Assembly (NCBI RefSeq): GCF_965215815.1
Contig: NZ_CBDCEO010000013.1
Span: 2,587,082-2,651,081 of the forward strand
Length of the DNA stretch: 64,000 bases
Direction: 5' to 3'
Origin: Poriferisodalis sp965215815
GTDB taxonomy: Bacteria > Actinomycetota > Acidimicrobiia > Acidimicrobiales > Poriferisodalaceae
The translations under genes and the position numbers were made by a program. Shown in pieces: positions 1 to 8,347 of the stretch (positions are counted from its first letter, which is position 1; each line of letters begins with the position of its first letter). The notes under the pieces are model-generated. The model was not told where the DNA came from and ran no database searches. It saw only the letters and a list, made by a program, of their open reading frames with translations.

Positions 1-158
1 GGCGTCTCAAGAACGCTCGCGGCAGCCATCGTCACTACGTGCATTCCGACAAGCCGGGTAAGGTGACCATCGCCGGGAAGCCCAGCCGTGAACTCCCGCC
101 GGGGACGTGGAAGAACATCATGAAACAGGCCGGACTGGAAAGGGGGCGGTTCCAATGA
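1..158 (+). CDS. hicA: HicA-family mRNA interferase toxin, C-terminal part
   Basis: The frame entering at base 3 encodes the end of a HicA toxin; the start lies outside the window. The visible part has the HicA double-stranded-RNA-binding-like fold signature: GSHRHYVH with the catalytic-type His, then the strand KVTIAGKPSRELPPGTWKNI and a helix ending KQAGLERGRFQ. HicA toxins cleave mRNA and are neutralised by HicB. The stop codon overlaps the ATG of the next gene (ATGA), the usual translational coupling of hicA with hicB. Identification rests on the family motif plus the adjacent HicB-like gene. Only about 51 residues are visible, so intactness cannot be judged. Confidence 0.85.
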   Translation, partial: RLKNARGSHRHYVHSDKPGKVTIAGKPSRELPPGTWKNIMKQAGLERGRFQ

Positions 159-385
159 GCACCTTGACCTACACCGCGATCGTGGAGCGGAGCACCACTG
201 GCTATTCGGCGTATGTGCCAGATGTCCCCGGCTGCATCGCAGTGGGAGAGACCTTCGAGGAAACCACGAAGATGATGCAAGAGGCACTCACGTACCACCT
301 CGAATGGATGCGCGAGGACGGTGACGATATCCCCGAGTCGATCTCGTCTGCGATCGAGGTCGAGGTTCCAGCGAGCATCGGCTGA
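155..385 (+). CDS. hicB: HicB-family antitoxin
   Basis: This 76-residue protein has the HicB N-terminal fold: a beta strand (TYTAIVER), then the hallmark YVPDVPGCIAVGETFEET, then a helix with EALTYHLEWMRE. HicB partners bind and inhibit HicA, and many autorepress the operon. The ATG at 155 was chosen over the longer frame (107) because it starts exactly at the ATGA overlap with hicA, and the extra upstream residues are HicA coding sequence in another frame. No C-terminal DNA-binding domain is present, so this is the short HicB form and any operon autoregulation would need another factor. Confidence 0.88.
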   Translation: MSTLTYTAIVERSTTGYSAYVPDVPGCIAVGETFEETTKMMQEALTYHLEWMREDGDDIPESISSAIEVEVPASIG

Positions 386-445
386 CACGCCAGGGTTCAC
401 TCCCCACGTACGAGTCCGACGCCCCAACGGTGGCAGGCTGCGGAG

Positions 446-1600
446 ATGACGGCCGAGCAGCGGGAGGCGCAGAGATCCGTCCCGTGTGTGCTGATGCGGG
501 GCGGTACGTCTCGCGGGCCGTATTTCCTCGCTGACGACCTGCCGGCTGACCCGGCGACGCGCAATGCAGTCCTGCTGGCAGCCATGGGCTCGCCGCAAGG
601 GCGGCAGATCGACGGGCTCGGGGGCGGCACGACCGTGACCAGCAAGGTCGCAGTCGTCGGCCCGTCGGATCATCCCGACGCAGACGTGGACTATCTGTTC
701 GCCCAGGTCGACCCCGTCTGGGGCACCGTGGACACCAAGCCGACCTGCGGGAACATGCTGGCCGGCGTGGGCCCGTTCGCCATCGAGCACGGGCTGGTTT
801 CAGCGGGAGATCCGAGCACGTCGTTGATCGTTCGCAACGTGAATACCGACACCTTCATCGACGTCGTCTGCCAGACGCCGGGAGGCAAGGTGACCTACGA
901 CGGCGACTGCGCCATCGACGGGGTCGACGGTACGGCGGCGCCGATCGAGCTGCGATTCCGTGACATCGAAGGCTCGGTCACCGGCTCGATGCTGCCGACA
1001 GGGCGCAAGAGCGAGGTGGTGGCGGTCGCTGGTCGACGCACCGACTGCGACACCGAGGTCGAGGTCACTCTGATCGACATCGCGATGCCGATGGTGCTGG
1101 CACGGGCACCGGATCTTGGCTGCACCGGTGGAGAGACACCGGACGAGTTGGAGTCCGACAACGCCTTCATGGCTGTGATGGAGTCCATTCGCCGTGAGGC
1201 CGGTGCCCGAATGGGTCTCGGCGACGTGTCCGAAAGCGTCGTGCCCAAGTTCGGGATGCTGTCGGAGCCGCGCCACGGCGGCACCATCGCCTCTCGCTAC
1301 TTCACACCGACGCAGTGCCACCCGACCCATGCGGTTTCCGGCGCGATCTGCGTGGCGGCGGCCTCGGTGATGCCCGGCACTGTCGCAGCGTCGCTCGCAG
1401 CCCTGCCGATCGACCGACCAGGTGGGTCGGGAGCCCTCACCGATGTCGTGATCGAGCATTCGAGCGGCTCGCTGGCTGTGTTGCTCGAAGCCGAGCGCCG
1501 TGATGACAGCGTGCGGATTGCCTCAGGAGGCGTCACCCGCACGGCCCGCAAGATCATGGCTGGCATGGTCTACGTGCCCGGCGACGTGTGGCCCGCCTGA
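446..1600 (+). CDS. PrpF/GalD-family isomerase (4-oxalomesaconate tautomerase-like)
   Basis: A 384-residue member of the PrpF family (diaminopimelate-epimerase-like fold), which covers 4-oxalomesaconate tautomerase GalD/LigU, methylitaconate isomerase and the AcnD accessory protein PrpF. Visible signatures are the N-terminal VLMRGGTSRGPYFLADDLP, the segment RQIDGLGGGTTVTSKVAVV, the Cys-containing PTCGNMLAGVGPFAIE, and the C-terminal GVTRTARKIMAG. A second family member (11007-12104) sits inside the protocatechuate operon. This stand-alone copy differs by Arg for Lys in the first motif and may act on a related tricarboxylate. It starts at an ATG with a short purine stretch (cggag) directly upstream. 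Substrate is not determined. Confidence 0.8.
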   Translation: MTAEQREAQRSVPCVLMRGGTSRGPYFLADDLPADPATRNAVLLAAMGSPQGRQIDGLGGGTTVTSKVAVVGPSDHPDADVDYLFAQVDPVWGTVDTKPTCGNMLAGVGPFAIEHGLVSAGDPSTSLIVRNVNTDTFIDVVCQTPGGKVTYDGDCAIDGVDGTAAPIELRFRDIEGSVTGSMLPTGRKSEVVAVAGRRTDCDTEVEVTLIDIAMPMVLARAPDLGCTGGETPDELESDNAFMAVMESIRREAGARMGLGDVSESVVPKFGMLSEPRHGGTIASRYFTPTQCHPTHAVSGAICVAAASVMPGTVAASLAALPIDRPGGSGALTDVVIEHSSGSLAVLLEAERRDDSVRIASGGVTRTARKIMAGMVYVPGDVWPA

Positions 1601-1644
1601 GACCAACCCAACCCTCGATCCTGCCGGGGTAGCTCCCATAGCCT

Positions 1645-3435
1645 GTGGCCGTGCGCAGGATCCTTGCAACTGTGCTGGCAGTAACAGCGATCATTGTGGC
1701 CGGTTGCGCAGGCGAGACCGATGACGCCGAAGCCCACCCCAGCGATGCTTACTTCGCCCTCGAGCGCGTGCTGGACATCACTATCGAGATCGCTGGCGAG
1801 GATTGGGACACCCTGCGCCACCAGACCCGGACGTTCTCCGACGTGATCGCAGAAATCGCCGAATACGGCCTGTCCCGGCCCTTTGCCGACATCTATGACT
1901 GGTTCTCCGCCACAGTGACCGTGGACGGCGAGACCCACGCCGACGTCGGCGTGCGCAAGAAGGGGTTCCTCGGCTCCCAGAGCGACACCAAGCCGGCCCT
2001 CAAGCTCCGCTTCGACAAGTACGTGGACGACCAGTCGCTCGGCGGCGTCATGGAGCGGATGACCCTGAACAACAGCGTCCAGGACCCCTCCATGGTCAAC
2101 ACCTGCCTGTCGTACCGGGTCTTCGCCGCCGCCGGAAGTCCCGCGCCGCGCTGCAACTTCGCCACCGTGTCGGTCAACGGGAAGGATCTGGGGCTCTACG
2201 TCCACGTCGAGGAAATCAAGGCCCCGTTCCTGTCACGCCACTTCGAGAGCGCGGCGGGCAACCTGTACGAGGGCACGGTCAGCGACTTCACACCGGACTA
2301 CCGCGGCACCATAGAGAAGAAGACCAACGAAGACGCCGCCGACTGGTCCGACATAGACGCCGTGGTGGCGGCGGTGGGGGACCCCGCAGACGCCGGCCTG
2401 GAGGCGCTGGGCGAGATCGTGGACCTCGACCGGTTCCTCTCGTGCTGGGCAACGGAGGTGCTGGTGGGGCATTGGGACGGGTACGCCGGCGACCGCAACA
2501 ACTATCACTTCTACCGTGAGCCCAACGGCCCCTTCTTGTTCATACCGTGGGGCACCGACGACACCTTCCACTTGAAGGACGACCCCAATCCCTTCGACAA
2601 CATCGCCAACCCGCCCCCGTCGGTGCTGGCTCTCACCGCCATCCCGAACCGGCTGTACAACGACCCTGACTGGCGGGTCAAGTACGCCGCCCGACTGACC
2701 GAGATCCTGGACACCGTCTGGGCCGAGGACGAGCTACTGGCTGCAGTGGACGACATGGCCGCCATCGTGCAGCAGCACGGCCTCCCATCCGCAACGCAGG
2801 CCGCCGCCGCCGACACCGACCGGGTGCGCAAATTCATCCTGAAGCGAAGAGGCGAAATCCTCGCAGACCTGACCCCCGCGCCGCCCGACTGGCCCGAGCC
2901 GGAGGCATCCGTCCCGCCTTCCGCCGGGTCAGGAACCCTCCAGATCACCTTCCAGACGACCTGGGGAAGCAACCTGAGTCCCAACCCCCTCGCGAACGGG
3001 ACCATCGACAACCTGTCGCTGAACGGGTCCGAGGAATCGACTGAGAGCATGGGAGTCTTTTCCGGTTACTCCAGCCCGCAGGAGAGCGTCCTGCTTCCGG
3101 AAGTTGACAAGCTCGCGTCCATAGTCGCAGCGAAACTCAACGACGACGGCTCCGTCTCCGGGATGACACTGGCTGTGGACATAGACCTGTTGGCGGCGGG
3201 AGCCACGCTTGTCATTGGCGCAGACGCCATCGCGGGAGGAATATGGTCCATCCCGCCCGGAGCGTCGGAGCCGGAGGAGTTCTCGCCCTTCACAGAGGGC
3301 ACGCTTCAACTTTCGGCGGCGGGGCCGACACCCGGCGCCGCCATCGCCGGCACCTTCTCCGGCGTGTACGGGTATTCCCTTTCTCCCAGCGGTGGCGGCG
3401 CCCCGGACGACTCGGGCACCGCCAACCAACAGTGA
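1645..3435 (+). CDS. CotH kinase-family lipoprotein
   Basis: A 596-residue predicted lipoprotein: residues 1-20 are a hydrophobic signal ending in the lipobox VAGC (Cys21), so it is likely anchored to the outer face of the membrane. Residues about 40-400 match the CotH kinase family: VRKKGFLGSQSDTKPALKLR, NGKDLGLYVHVEEIKAPFL, GDRNNYHFY and the metal-binding-type PWGTDDTF. In spores CotH phosphorylates coat proteins; non-sporulating actinobacteria carry secreted homologues of unknown target. Residues about 415-596 form a Pro/Gly/Ser-rich tail with a beta-rich segment that I do not recognise. The GTG start was chosen because it gives the complete signal peptide. Confidence 0.85.
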   Translation: MAVRRILATVLAVTAIIVAGCAGETDDAEAHPSDAYFALERVLDITIEIAGEDWDTLRHQTRTFSDVIAEIAEYGLSRPFADIYDWFSATVTVDGETHADVGVRKKGFLGSQSDTKPALKLRFDKYVDDQSLGGVMERMTLNNSVQDPSMVNTCLSYRVFAAAGSPAPRCNFATVSVNGKDLGLYVHVEEIKAPFLSRHFESAAGNLYEGTVSDFTPDYRGTIEKKTNEDAADWSDIDAVVAAVGDPADAGLEALGEIVDLDRFLSCWATEVLVGHWDGYAGDRNNYHFYREPNGPFLFIPWGTDDTFHLKDDPNPFDNIANPPPSVLALTAIPNRLYNDPDWRVKYAARLTEILDTVWAEDELLAAVDDMAAIVQQHGLPSATQAAAADTDRVRKFILKRRGEILADLTPAPPDWPEPEASVPPSAGSGTLQITFQTTWGSNLSPNPLANGTIDNLSLNGSEESTESMGVFSGYSSPQESVLLPEVDKLASIVAAKLNDDGSVSGMTLAVDIDLLAAGATLVIGADAIAGGIWSIPPGASEPEEFSPFTEGTLQLSAAGPTPGAAIAGTFSGVYGYSLSPSGGGAPDDSGTANQQ

Positions 3436-3455
3436 TGGTCCGATGCTGGCTGATT

Positions 3456-4766
3456 TCAGTCCCAGTCGAGCCAGAGTTCCTCGGGGCCGCGGAAGGTGAT
3501 GTTCGGGAAGGTCCAGTAGTCCTGTGGCGGCAGCCGCAGCGACGGCACCCGCTGGGTCAGGATCTCCAGCGCGATCCGCGCCTCCATGCGGGCCAGGTTC
3601 GCCCCCAGGCAGAAGTGAATGCCCTTGCCGAAGCTGATGTGGCGGTGAGGGTCGGGCCTGTTGAAGTCGTAGTCGTTGACATCGAAGCTGTCGGTGTCGG
3701 CGAACGCACACGGCTCGCGGTTCGCCGCTGCGAAATTCAGGAAGACCCGCGTGCCCTTCGGCAACTGCACTCCGCCAAGCTCGGTGTCGCATGTGGTCAC
3801 CCGGCGCCAGGCGACCTGGCTGGAGTCGAATCGCAGGGTTTCCTCGACCGCCGTGGGAATGAGCGACGGGACCGCGCACAGAGCGTCCCACTGGCCGCGC
3901 CGTGGCAGCAGGCACCGCAGCGTGTTGCACAGCAGATTCGTGACCGGGTCGTGGCCGGCGAACGAGATCCCGTAGATGATCGACTCGACCTCTCGGTAGG
4001 CGAGGCCGGTGCCGCCTTCGGGGTCCGGGTCGGCGTCGTGGTCGTCGAGCAGTTCCGAGCAGAAGTCGTCAGTGCGATTGCGATGTCGCTCGGCCACGAA
4101 TTCTCTGCAATAGCGCCAATAGGCGAGCATTCCCTCGGCCATCTGGGCCTGCTCGTCGGGTGTGGGCTTGCCCCAGGCGAACGCCTTGCGGTTCACGCAC
4201 CACGACTTGAGCATCAGGTCGTCTTCGGGCGGGAATCCGATGAACCGGAACACGATCTCCGCCGGCAGCGGGAACGCCACTGCGGTCACATAGTCGGCCG
4301 GCCGTTCGCCAGCCAGCATCGCCTCGATCAACTCGGTGGCCCGCGAGCGCATGTAGTCCTCGAGCGTTCGCAGCCGACGCACCGAGAACCCGCCTCGGGT
4401 GTGGACGCGGATACGCCCATGGTCGGGCTCAGCCCGGTTCGACATGACCGCCTGAGGGTTGTAATCCGGGGCGGACAGCACTTCGGCCGCCTCCGAAGCC
4501 AGTGGGAAGATGGGGTCCTGCACATTGGATGAGGCGTAGGTGACGGGGTCCATGAACACGGCCTCGATGTCGGCCATGCGCGTCACCACCACGTGACCCA
4601 TCTCGGCGGCGTAGAAGACCGGGTGGTCTTCACGCAGCTGGTTGGCGATGGGGTACGGATCGGCCAGGTACTCATCGCTGAGCGGCGACCAGCTCTCGTG
4701 CACCGGGCAGCCCGGCGGTGGGGGAGCCAAGCGATCTGGTGCGGTGTGGTACGAATCCGTGCTCAC
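3456..4766 (-). CDS. Cytochrome P450
   Basis: A 436-residue soluble bacterial P450. The heme-binding loop FGKGIHFCLG gives the thiolate ligand (Cys386), the K-helix EETLR motif is present, and an I-helix reads FAGHDPVTNLL. The usual acid-alcohol pair of the I-helix (Asp/Glu-Thr) is altered here: Asp is followed by Pro and the Thr is displaced by two residues, which may alter proton delivery or substrate type. It starts at GTG with an agagagg ribosome-binding site 8 bases upstream. No ferredoxin or reductase gene is adjacent. It converges on the CotH gene with only 20 bases between stops. Substrate unknown. Confidence 0.92.
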   Translation of the reverse strand: MSTDSYHTAPDRLAPPPPGCPVHESWSPLSDEYLADPYPIANQLREDHPVFYAAEMGHVVVTRMADIEAVFMDPVTYASSNVQDPIFPLASEAAEVLSAPDYNPQAVMSNRAEPDHGRIRVHTRGGFSVRRLRTLEDYMRSRATELIEAMLAGERPADYVTAVAFPLPAEIVFRFIGFPPEDDLMLKSWCVNRKAFAWGKPTPDEQAQMAEGMLAYWRYCREFVAERHRNRTDDFCSELLDDHDADPDPEGGTGLAYREVESIIYGISFAGHDPVTNLLCNTLRCLLPRRGQWDALCAVPSLIPTAVEETLRFDSSQVAWRRVTTCDTELGGVQLPKGTRVFLNFAAANREPCAFADTDSFDVNDYDFNRPDPHRHISFGKGIHFCLGANLARMEARIALEILTQRVPSLRLPPQDYWTFPNITFRGPEELWLDWD

Positions 4767-4833
4767 GTGGCTGCCTCTCTGTCGACCGTCGTGCGCTCGC
4801 CGGTTCCGGCAACGCCTATCATCGTCGGCCCAC

Positions 4834-4907
4834 GGGCGATTGGCTCAGATGGTTAGAGCGCTGCCTTCACACGGCAGAGGTCACTGGTTCGAGTCCAGTA
4901 TCGCCCA
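4834..4907 (+). tRNA. tRNA-Val (anticodon CAC)
   Basis: A full cloverleaf of 74 bases can be folded by eye: acceptor GGGCGAT/ATCGCCC, D stem GCTC/GAGC, anticodon stem CTGCC/GGCAG with loop TTCACAC (anticodon CAC, valine), T stem ACTGG/CCAGT with loop TTCGAGT, and discriminator A. The CCA tail is not encoded. It lies between the P450 and the alpha/beta hydrolase genes. tRNA 3' ends are common integration sites, but no integrase is seen next to it. Confidence 0.97.
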
Positions 4908-4925
4908 CTCCCTTGCGCCGCTCGC

Positions 4926-5789
4926 TCAGCTCTGCTGGGCGAGGTGATCGAGCAGCAGCTCGGTGAATGCGCCGGGAGCCTCGTCGGTGACGAAGTGGTT
5001 GACGCCGGGCAGCTCGGCGAAGCGGTACGGACCCGTCACGTAGTCGGCGGTGTTCTCTGCGGCCATGCGACCGACAGTGGCGTCTTGGTTCCCCCACACG
5101 AACATCGTTGGAACACTGATCGCCGGCGTGTTCGCGGACTGGATGCTCGACTGGCCCATGGCCCGGTACCAGTTGACCGCCGCATCGAGTGCGTCGCGGT
5201 CGGAGAGCGTGCCCAGGTAGGCGTCGATGTCGGCCTCGGGAACGGCGGTGCGAGCCATCGCACGCCGCAGTGCTCCGGCGTTGTCAACCAGCAGCGCATC
5301 GGTTGCCTCGGGGCGCTGGAACGCCGGGTGATGGCGGGAACGATGAGGCTGATCGGGGTCGTCACGCATGGCTGCCATGAACGCCGCGGGATGGGGCCGT
5401 GAGATGACGGTCAGCGAGATGATCCGCTCGGGAAGATGCGCTGCGATGAACCACGCCAGAGCGCCTCCCCAGTCGTGCCCGACGATGTGAAATCGATCAG
5501 CGCCCAAGCTGTCGGCGATCCCCAGCGCATCGGCGACCAGCAGTTCGACGCGGTAGTTGTCGACGCCGTCGGGACGCGCGCCCGGGGAGTAGCCCCGCTG
5601 ATCGGGAGCGCATGCCCGGTACCCGGCCGCCGCAAGTGCGGTCATTTCGGCACGCCAGGTGTGGCGAGTCTGAGGAAAGCCATGCAACAGCAGGACTGAG
5701 GGGCCTCCGGCCGGGCCCGCCACGTCCGCGGTGAATCGAAGTCCGTTCGCCTCGATAACTGTGTTGCGGACTGCTGTGGGATCTGCCAT
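4926..5789 (-). CDS. Alpha/beta-fold hydrolase, epoxide hydrolase-like
   Basis: A 287-residue alpha/beta hydrolase. It has the oxyanion-hole motif HGFPQTRHTW, the nucleophile elbow GHDWGG with Asp as nucleophile (as in epoxide hydrolases and haloalkane dehalogenases rather than Ser esterases), and a C-terminal catalytic His in GVNHFV. The cap region lies at about residues 135-220. The ATG at 5789 was chosen because the 100 residues in the longer frame are antisense to the toxin gene on the other strand and lack family similarity. It ends only 18 bases after the tRNA. The substrate could be an epoxide or a fluoro/halo-acid; not decidable here. Confidence 0.85.
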   Translation of the reverse strand: MADPTAVRNTVIEANGLRFTADVAGPAGGPSVLLLHGFPQTRHTWRAEMTALAAAGYRACAPDQRGYSPGARPDGVDNYRVELLVADALGIADSLGADRFHIVGHDWGGALAWFIAAHLPERIISLTVISRPHPAAFMAAMRDDPDQPHRSRHHPAFQRPEATDALLVDNAGALRRAMARTAVPEADIDAYLGTLSDRDALDAAVNWYRAMGQSSIQSANTPAISVPTMFVWGNQDATVGRMAAENTADYVTGPYRFAELPGVNHFVTDEAPGAFTELLLDHLAQQS

Positions 5790-5861
5790 GGTCCTTGCCT
5801 CTTCCGCCGCCGGATTGGCGCACAGCATGCCGCAACGCTGGGGTCGAGAAATTGTCAGCAG

Positions 5862-5871
5862 ACTCGCGAGT
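5862..5871. promoter_or_regulatory. Candidate operator palindrome upstream of toxin-antitoxin pair
   Basis: The perfect 10-bp palindrome ACTCGCGAGT lies 23 bases before the toxin start, and a second weaker inverted repeat (CGTAATACG, 5876-5884) follows. Ribbon-helix-helix antitoxins typically repress their own operon through such sites, so this fits autoregulation by the downstream antitoxin. Inference from position and symmetry only. Confidence 0.4.
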
Positions 5872-5894
5872 ATTTCGTAATACGTTAAGCTGCT

Positions 5895-6158
5895 GTGCAA
5901 TTCCACAGCTCGGCGCATAGGCACGGACTCGACGAGCAGGCGATTTTCCATGCAATACGCAATGCACTCACGGTCATTGACCTCGAACCTGGAGCAGACC
6001 CGCCGAAGGTGCTTGGGATTGGCCCAGACCCCGCGGGCAATCTCCTGGAAGTCGTCTGGCTCGAGCTCGACGACGAAGTTGAGCTGGTGATCCACGCCAT
6101 GCCACTGCGGCCGTCGTTCTACGACCTACTCCCGGCTCCGAACGAGAACGACTCGTGA
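5895..6158 (+). CDS. Small toxin-like protein (BrnT/RelE-superfamily style)
   Basis: An 87-residue protein with the layout of small RNase-type toxins: an N-terminal helix with HSSAHRHGLDEQAIFHAIRN, a strand VIGIGPD-like region (KVLGIGPDPAGNLLEVVWL) and the ending ELVIHAMPLRPSFY. The pattern H.A.K/RHG...D/E followed by GPD.AGN.LE and V.HAM..R..F recurs in actinobacterial proteins paired with ribbon-helix-helix partners; I place it near BrnT by that pattern, not by a search. Start GTG at 5895. The stop overlaps the GTG of the next gene (GTGA), strong evidence of a two-gene unit. Toxin activity is inferred from the pairing. Confidence 0.65.
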   Translation: MQFHSSAHRHGLDEQAIFHAIRNALTVIDLEPGADPPKVLGIGPDPAGNLLEVVWLELDDEVELVIHAMPLRPSFYDLLPAPNENDS

Positions 6159-6427
6159 CCGCTCGACGGACCAAGACGGGGCGAGCCCTCGCCGACGGCG
6201 AACTCGACGCGCTCGCCGATGAGGTCGAGGCGACGAACTATGACGTCGAAGCGCTGAAGATCCGTCGGCGTGGTCGACCACCCCTGGGCTCAGCGCCAGC
6301 TGATGTTGTTCCGGTGCGCATCGACCCCGAACTTCGGGACCGCGTCACGCGGGCGGCCCAATCGGCGGGAACGACGACGAGCGACATCATCCGGAAGGCG
6401 CTGCGGCACTACCTCGCCGTCACCTAG
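6155..6427 (+). CDS. Ribbon-helix-helix (CopG/Arc-type) antitoxin
   Basis: A 90-residue protein whose C-terminal 35 residues form a ribbon-helix-helix domain: strand VPVRIDPELRDRV, then TRAAQSAGTTTSDIIRKALRHYL. The N-terminal 50 residues (with ALADEVEATNYD) resemble the toxin-binding extension of CopG-like antitoxins. It starts at GTG, overlapping the toxin stop by four bases. The order toxin then antitoxin matches BrnT/BrnA and HicAB rather than VapBC. It probably binds the toxin and represses the operon through the palindrome upstream. Confidence 0.72.
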   Translation: MTARRTKTGRALADGELDALADEVEATNYDVEALKIRRRGRPPLGSAPADVVPVRIDPELRDRVTRAAQSAGTTTSDIIRKALRHYLAVT

Positions 6428-6468
6428 GCATCGTCCCTCAACGCGGGCAACCTCGTAGTGCCGCCGGT

Positions 6469-8193
6469 TTAGTGGATGGCTGCGTCGGGGTAGGACACGT
6501 GGACTGATATGAGGGCTTGACGGCCGGTGCTGCAGATCTCGATGGCTCGTTCCAGGGCCGGCCGCAGTTCGTCGGGGTCCTCGACGTGCTGGCCGTGGCC
6601 GCCGTACGCCTCGACGATCTTGGGGTAGTCCGGTGCGGGATCTAGTGCGCTGAGCGGCATACGGGCCGATCTCGCCGCTGCGCCCTCGGGATACACCGCA
6701 AGCGTCGAGCGCCGCACTGCGTTCCAGACCCGGTTGTCGGCGACCAACGTGAGCAGTCCGAGACCCTGTGAGGCAGCGGCGTGGTGGACTGCCATCGGGT
6801 TCGAGAACACGTACGAGCCGTCGCCCGTCGCCCACACCACCAGCCGATCCGGGTCGGCCAGCTTGGCGCCGAGCGCCGTTCCGCCGCCCCATCCCAGACC
6901 AGTTGAGACAGTGGGCCCGAAGAAGCTGTGAGGGCCCGTGAAAGACATGACAGCGGGTGCCAGGCCCAGCTCGTTGACGACCGCCGCATCGCTGCCGATG
7001 ACCTCGCTGAGCGTGAGGCTCATGAATTCCGGAGACATCACCTGACCGCCGGGCTCGTGTCCAGCGGCAACCTCACGCTGACGTCGGGCGTCCAGATCGT
7101 CAGCCAGTGCGGTGCGCCGGGCCAGCGTGTGAGCGGCGCTTGCCAAACCGATGGCGTCGAGACCGGCGGCGATTGCGCCCAGCCCGGTCGATGCCGTCGA
7201 CGTGATCGTCACGTCACTGGGAAACGACCGCACTGGTGTGCCTGCAAACAGCGGATCGGGGCCGATCTGGATCATCCGGGCGCCGTCGGGCGGCCGCATC
7301 CCGCCGGGCACCCACGGGACCATCGAGTCGAGCGTCACCACGCAATCAGACCGACTCAGCAGCTCGGCGGGGTTCTCGCCTGCGTACATCGGGTGCTCGG
7401 TGGAGATCGCCACGCTCGTCCGCCAGTACTGCACCACGGGAATGGCGAATCGCTCAGCTACCGGTCCGAGCACGTCGAACAGGTCGGGCCCTCCGCCCGA
7501 AGTGATGATCAGCGGCGCCTCAGCCTCCGCAATCAATCCCACCGCAGCCTCCACGGCGGCTGGATCGGGATGTGGTGGGGCTGGAACCTCCACGCTGTTG
7601 GGGCCGAGCGCCGTGCCCGGGGGGAGTGACTCTGCCAGCACTTCGCGGGGCAGGCTCAGGTACACGGGACCGCAGGGCTGCGCCTGAGCGATGGCCAGTG
7701 CACGGTCGACCTGGTCGACCACCTGCTCGCCCGCTCGCAGCTCGTTGTCCCACTTGACGAACTCGCGGACGATGCCCCCCTGGTCGAACATTTCTTGACC
7801 CCAATGGATCGGGGCGTTGCGGCTGCCGAGTCGCCCCTGCTCGGTAATCGGTGTCCGGCCCGAGGCGAACAGCAGCGGCACCCGACCCCTCGAGGCGTTC
7901 ATCAGCCCCATCAAGGAATTCGCTACACCCACGTTGACGTGCACCATCACGCACTGGGGGCGGCCGGTCATGAGCCAGTAGCCGTGCGCCATCGATACCG
8001 CGACGGTCTCGTGGAGGACTTCCATCGTCTGCGGCATCGCCAGCGAGCCGTCGGCGTTCGCGGCCAGGGCCTCGATGATCGGTGCGAAGTCGGTGCCGGC
8101 ATTGCCGAACACCCACTCCACGCCTCGGTCCGCCAGAGTCGCCAGGAAGGCCCCGGCGACGGTGCAGGGCTGGCGTGGCTGGCCGGGCGTCAT
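6469..8193 (-). CDS. Thiamine diphosphate-dependent enzyme (acetolactate synthase/decarboxylase family)
   Basis: A 574-residue three-domain ThDP enzyme. The Pyr domain holds the cofactor-activating Glu in a TMEVLHETVAVSMAHGY context, a central nucleotide-type domain lies at about 190-330, and the PP domain has GDGSYVFSNP followed by ADNRVWN, the Mg/ThDP motif with Asp-Asn in place of the common Asn-Asn. The family includes acetolactate synthases, benzoylformate decarboxylase and related 2-oxoacid decarboxylases; which one this is cannot be told. It is transcribed away from ligJ across 154 bases and may be co-regulated with the aromatic operon. ATG 8193 was preferred to the GTG nine codons upstream because it has gcgagg at a suitable distance. 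Confidence 0.85.
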   Translation of the reverse strand: MTPGQPRQPCTVAGAFLATLADRGVEWVFGNAGTDFAPIIEALAANADGSLAMPQTMEVLHETVAVSMAHGYWLMTGRPQCVMVHVNVGVANSLMGLMNASRGRVPLLFASGRTPITEQGRLGSRNAPIHWGQEMFDQGGIVREFVKWDNELRAGEQVVDQVDRALAIAQAQPCGPVYLSLPREVLAESLPPGTALGPNSVEVPAPPHPDPAAVEAAVGLIAEAEAPLIITSGGGPDLFDVLGPVAERFAIPVVQYWRTSVAISTEHPMYAGENPAELLSRSDCVVTLDSMVPWVPGGMRPPDGARMIQIGPDPLFAGTPVRSFPSDVTITSTASTGLGAIAAGLDAIGLASAAHTLARRTALADDLDARRQREVAAGHEPGGQVMSPEFMSLTLSEVIGSDAAVVNELGLAPAVMSFTGPHSFFGPTVSTGLGWGGGTALGAKLADPDRLVVWATGDGSYVFSNPMAVHHAAASQGLGLLTLVADNRVWNAVRRSTLAVYPEGAAARSARMPLSALDPAPDYPKIVEAYGGHGQHVEDPDELRPALERAIEICSTGRQALISVHVSYPDAAIH

Positions 8194-8347
8194 GGCGTGC
8201 ACAGCCTCGCAGATTCGCACCGGCTACGACCATGAGCGGCATCCCGGGGGGCCGACCTGACGGCTCGCCTACGATCTTGTCAGCGACTGAAGTCGCCCCC
8301 GGAGCGTGCTGCCGGAGCGCTGCCAGAACCGGGCCGGGGAGGCCAGG

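Noticed and set aside
2929..3930. 333-residue minus-strand frame over the CotH/P450 junction
   Set aside because: Arg/Pro/Gly-rich shadow of the CotH gene and of the P450 in another frame; no motif.
3243..4532. 429-residue plus-strand frame antisense to the P450
   Set aside because: Complement of a well-supported P450 with conserved motifs; high-GC antisense frames are often open.
4834..4907. tRNA gene as insertion site of a genomic island
   Set aside because: No integrase and no repeat of the tRNA 3' end was found in the following sequence.
4926..6095. Long 389-residue version of the alpha/beta hydrolase frame
   Set aside because: The first 100 residues are antisense to the toxin gene (5895-6158) and unlike the family; ATG 5789 gives the normal length.
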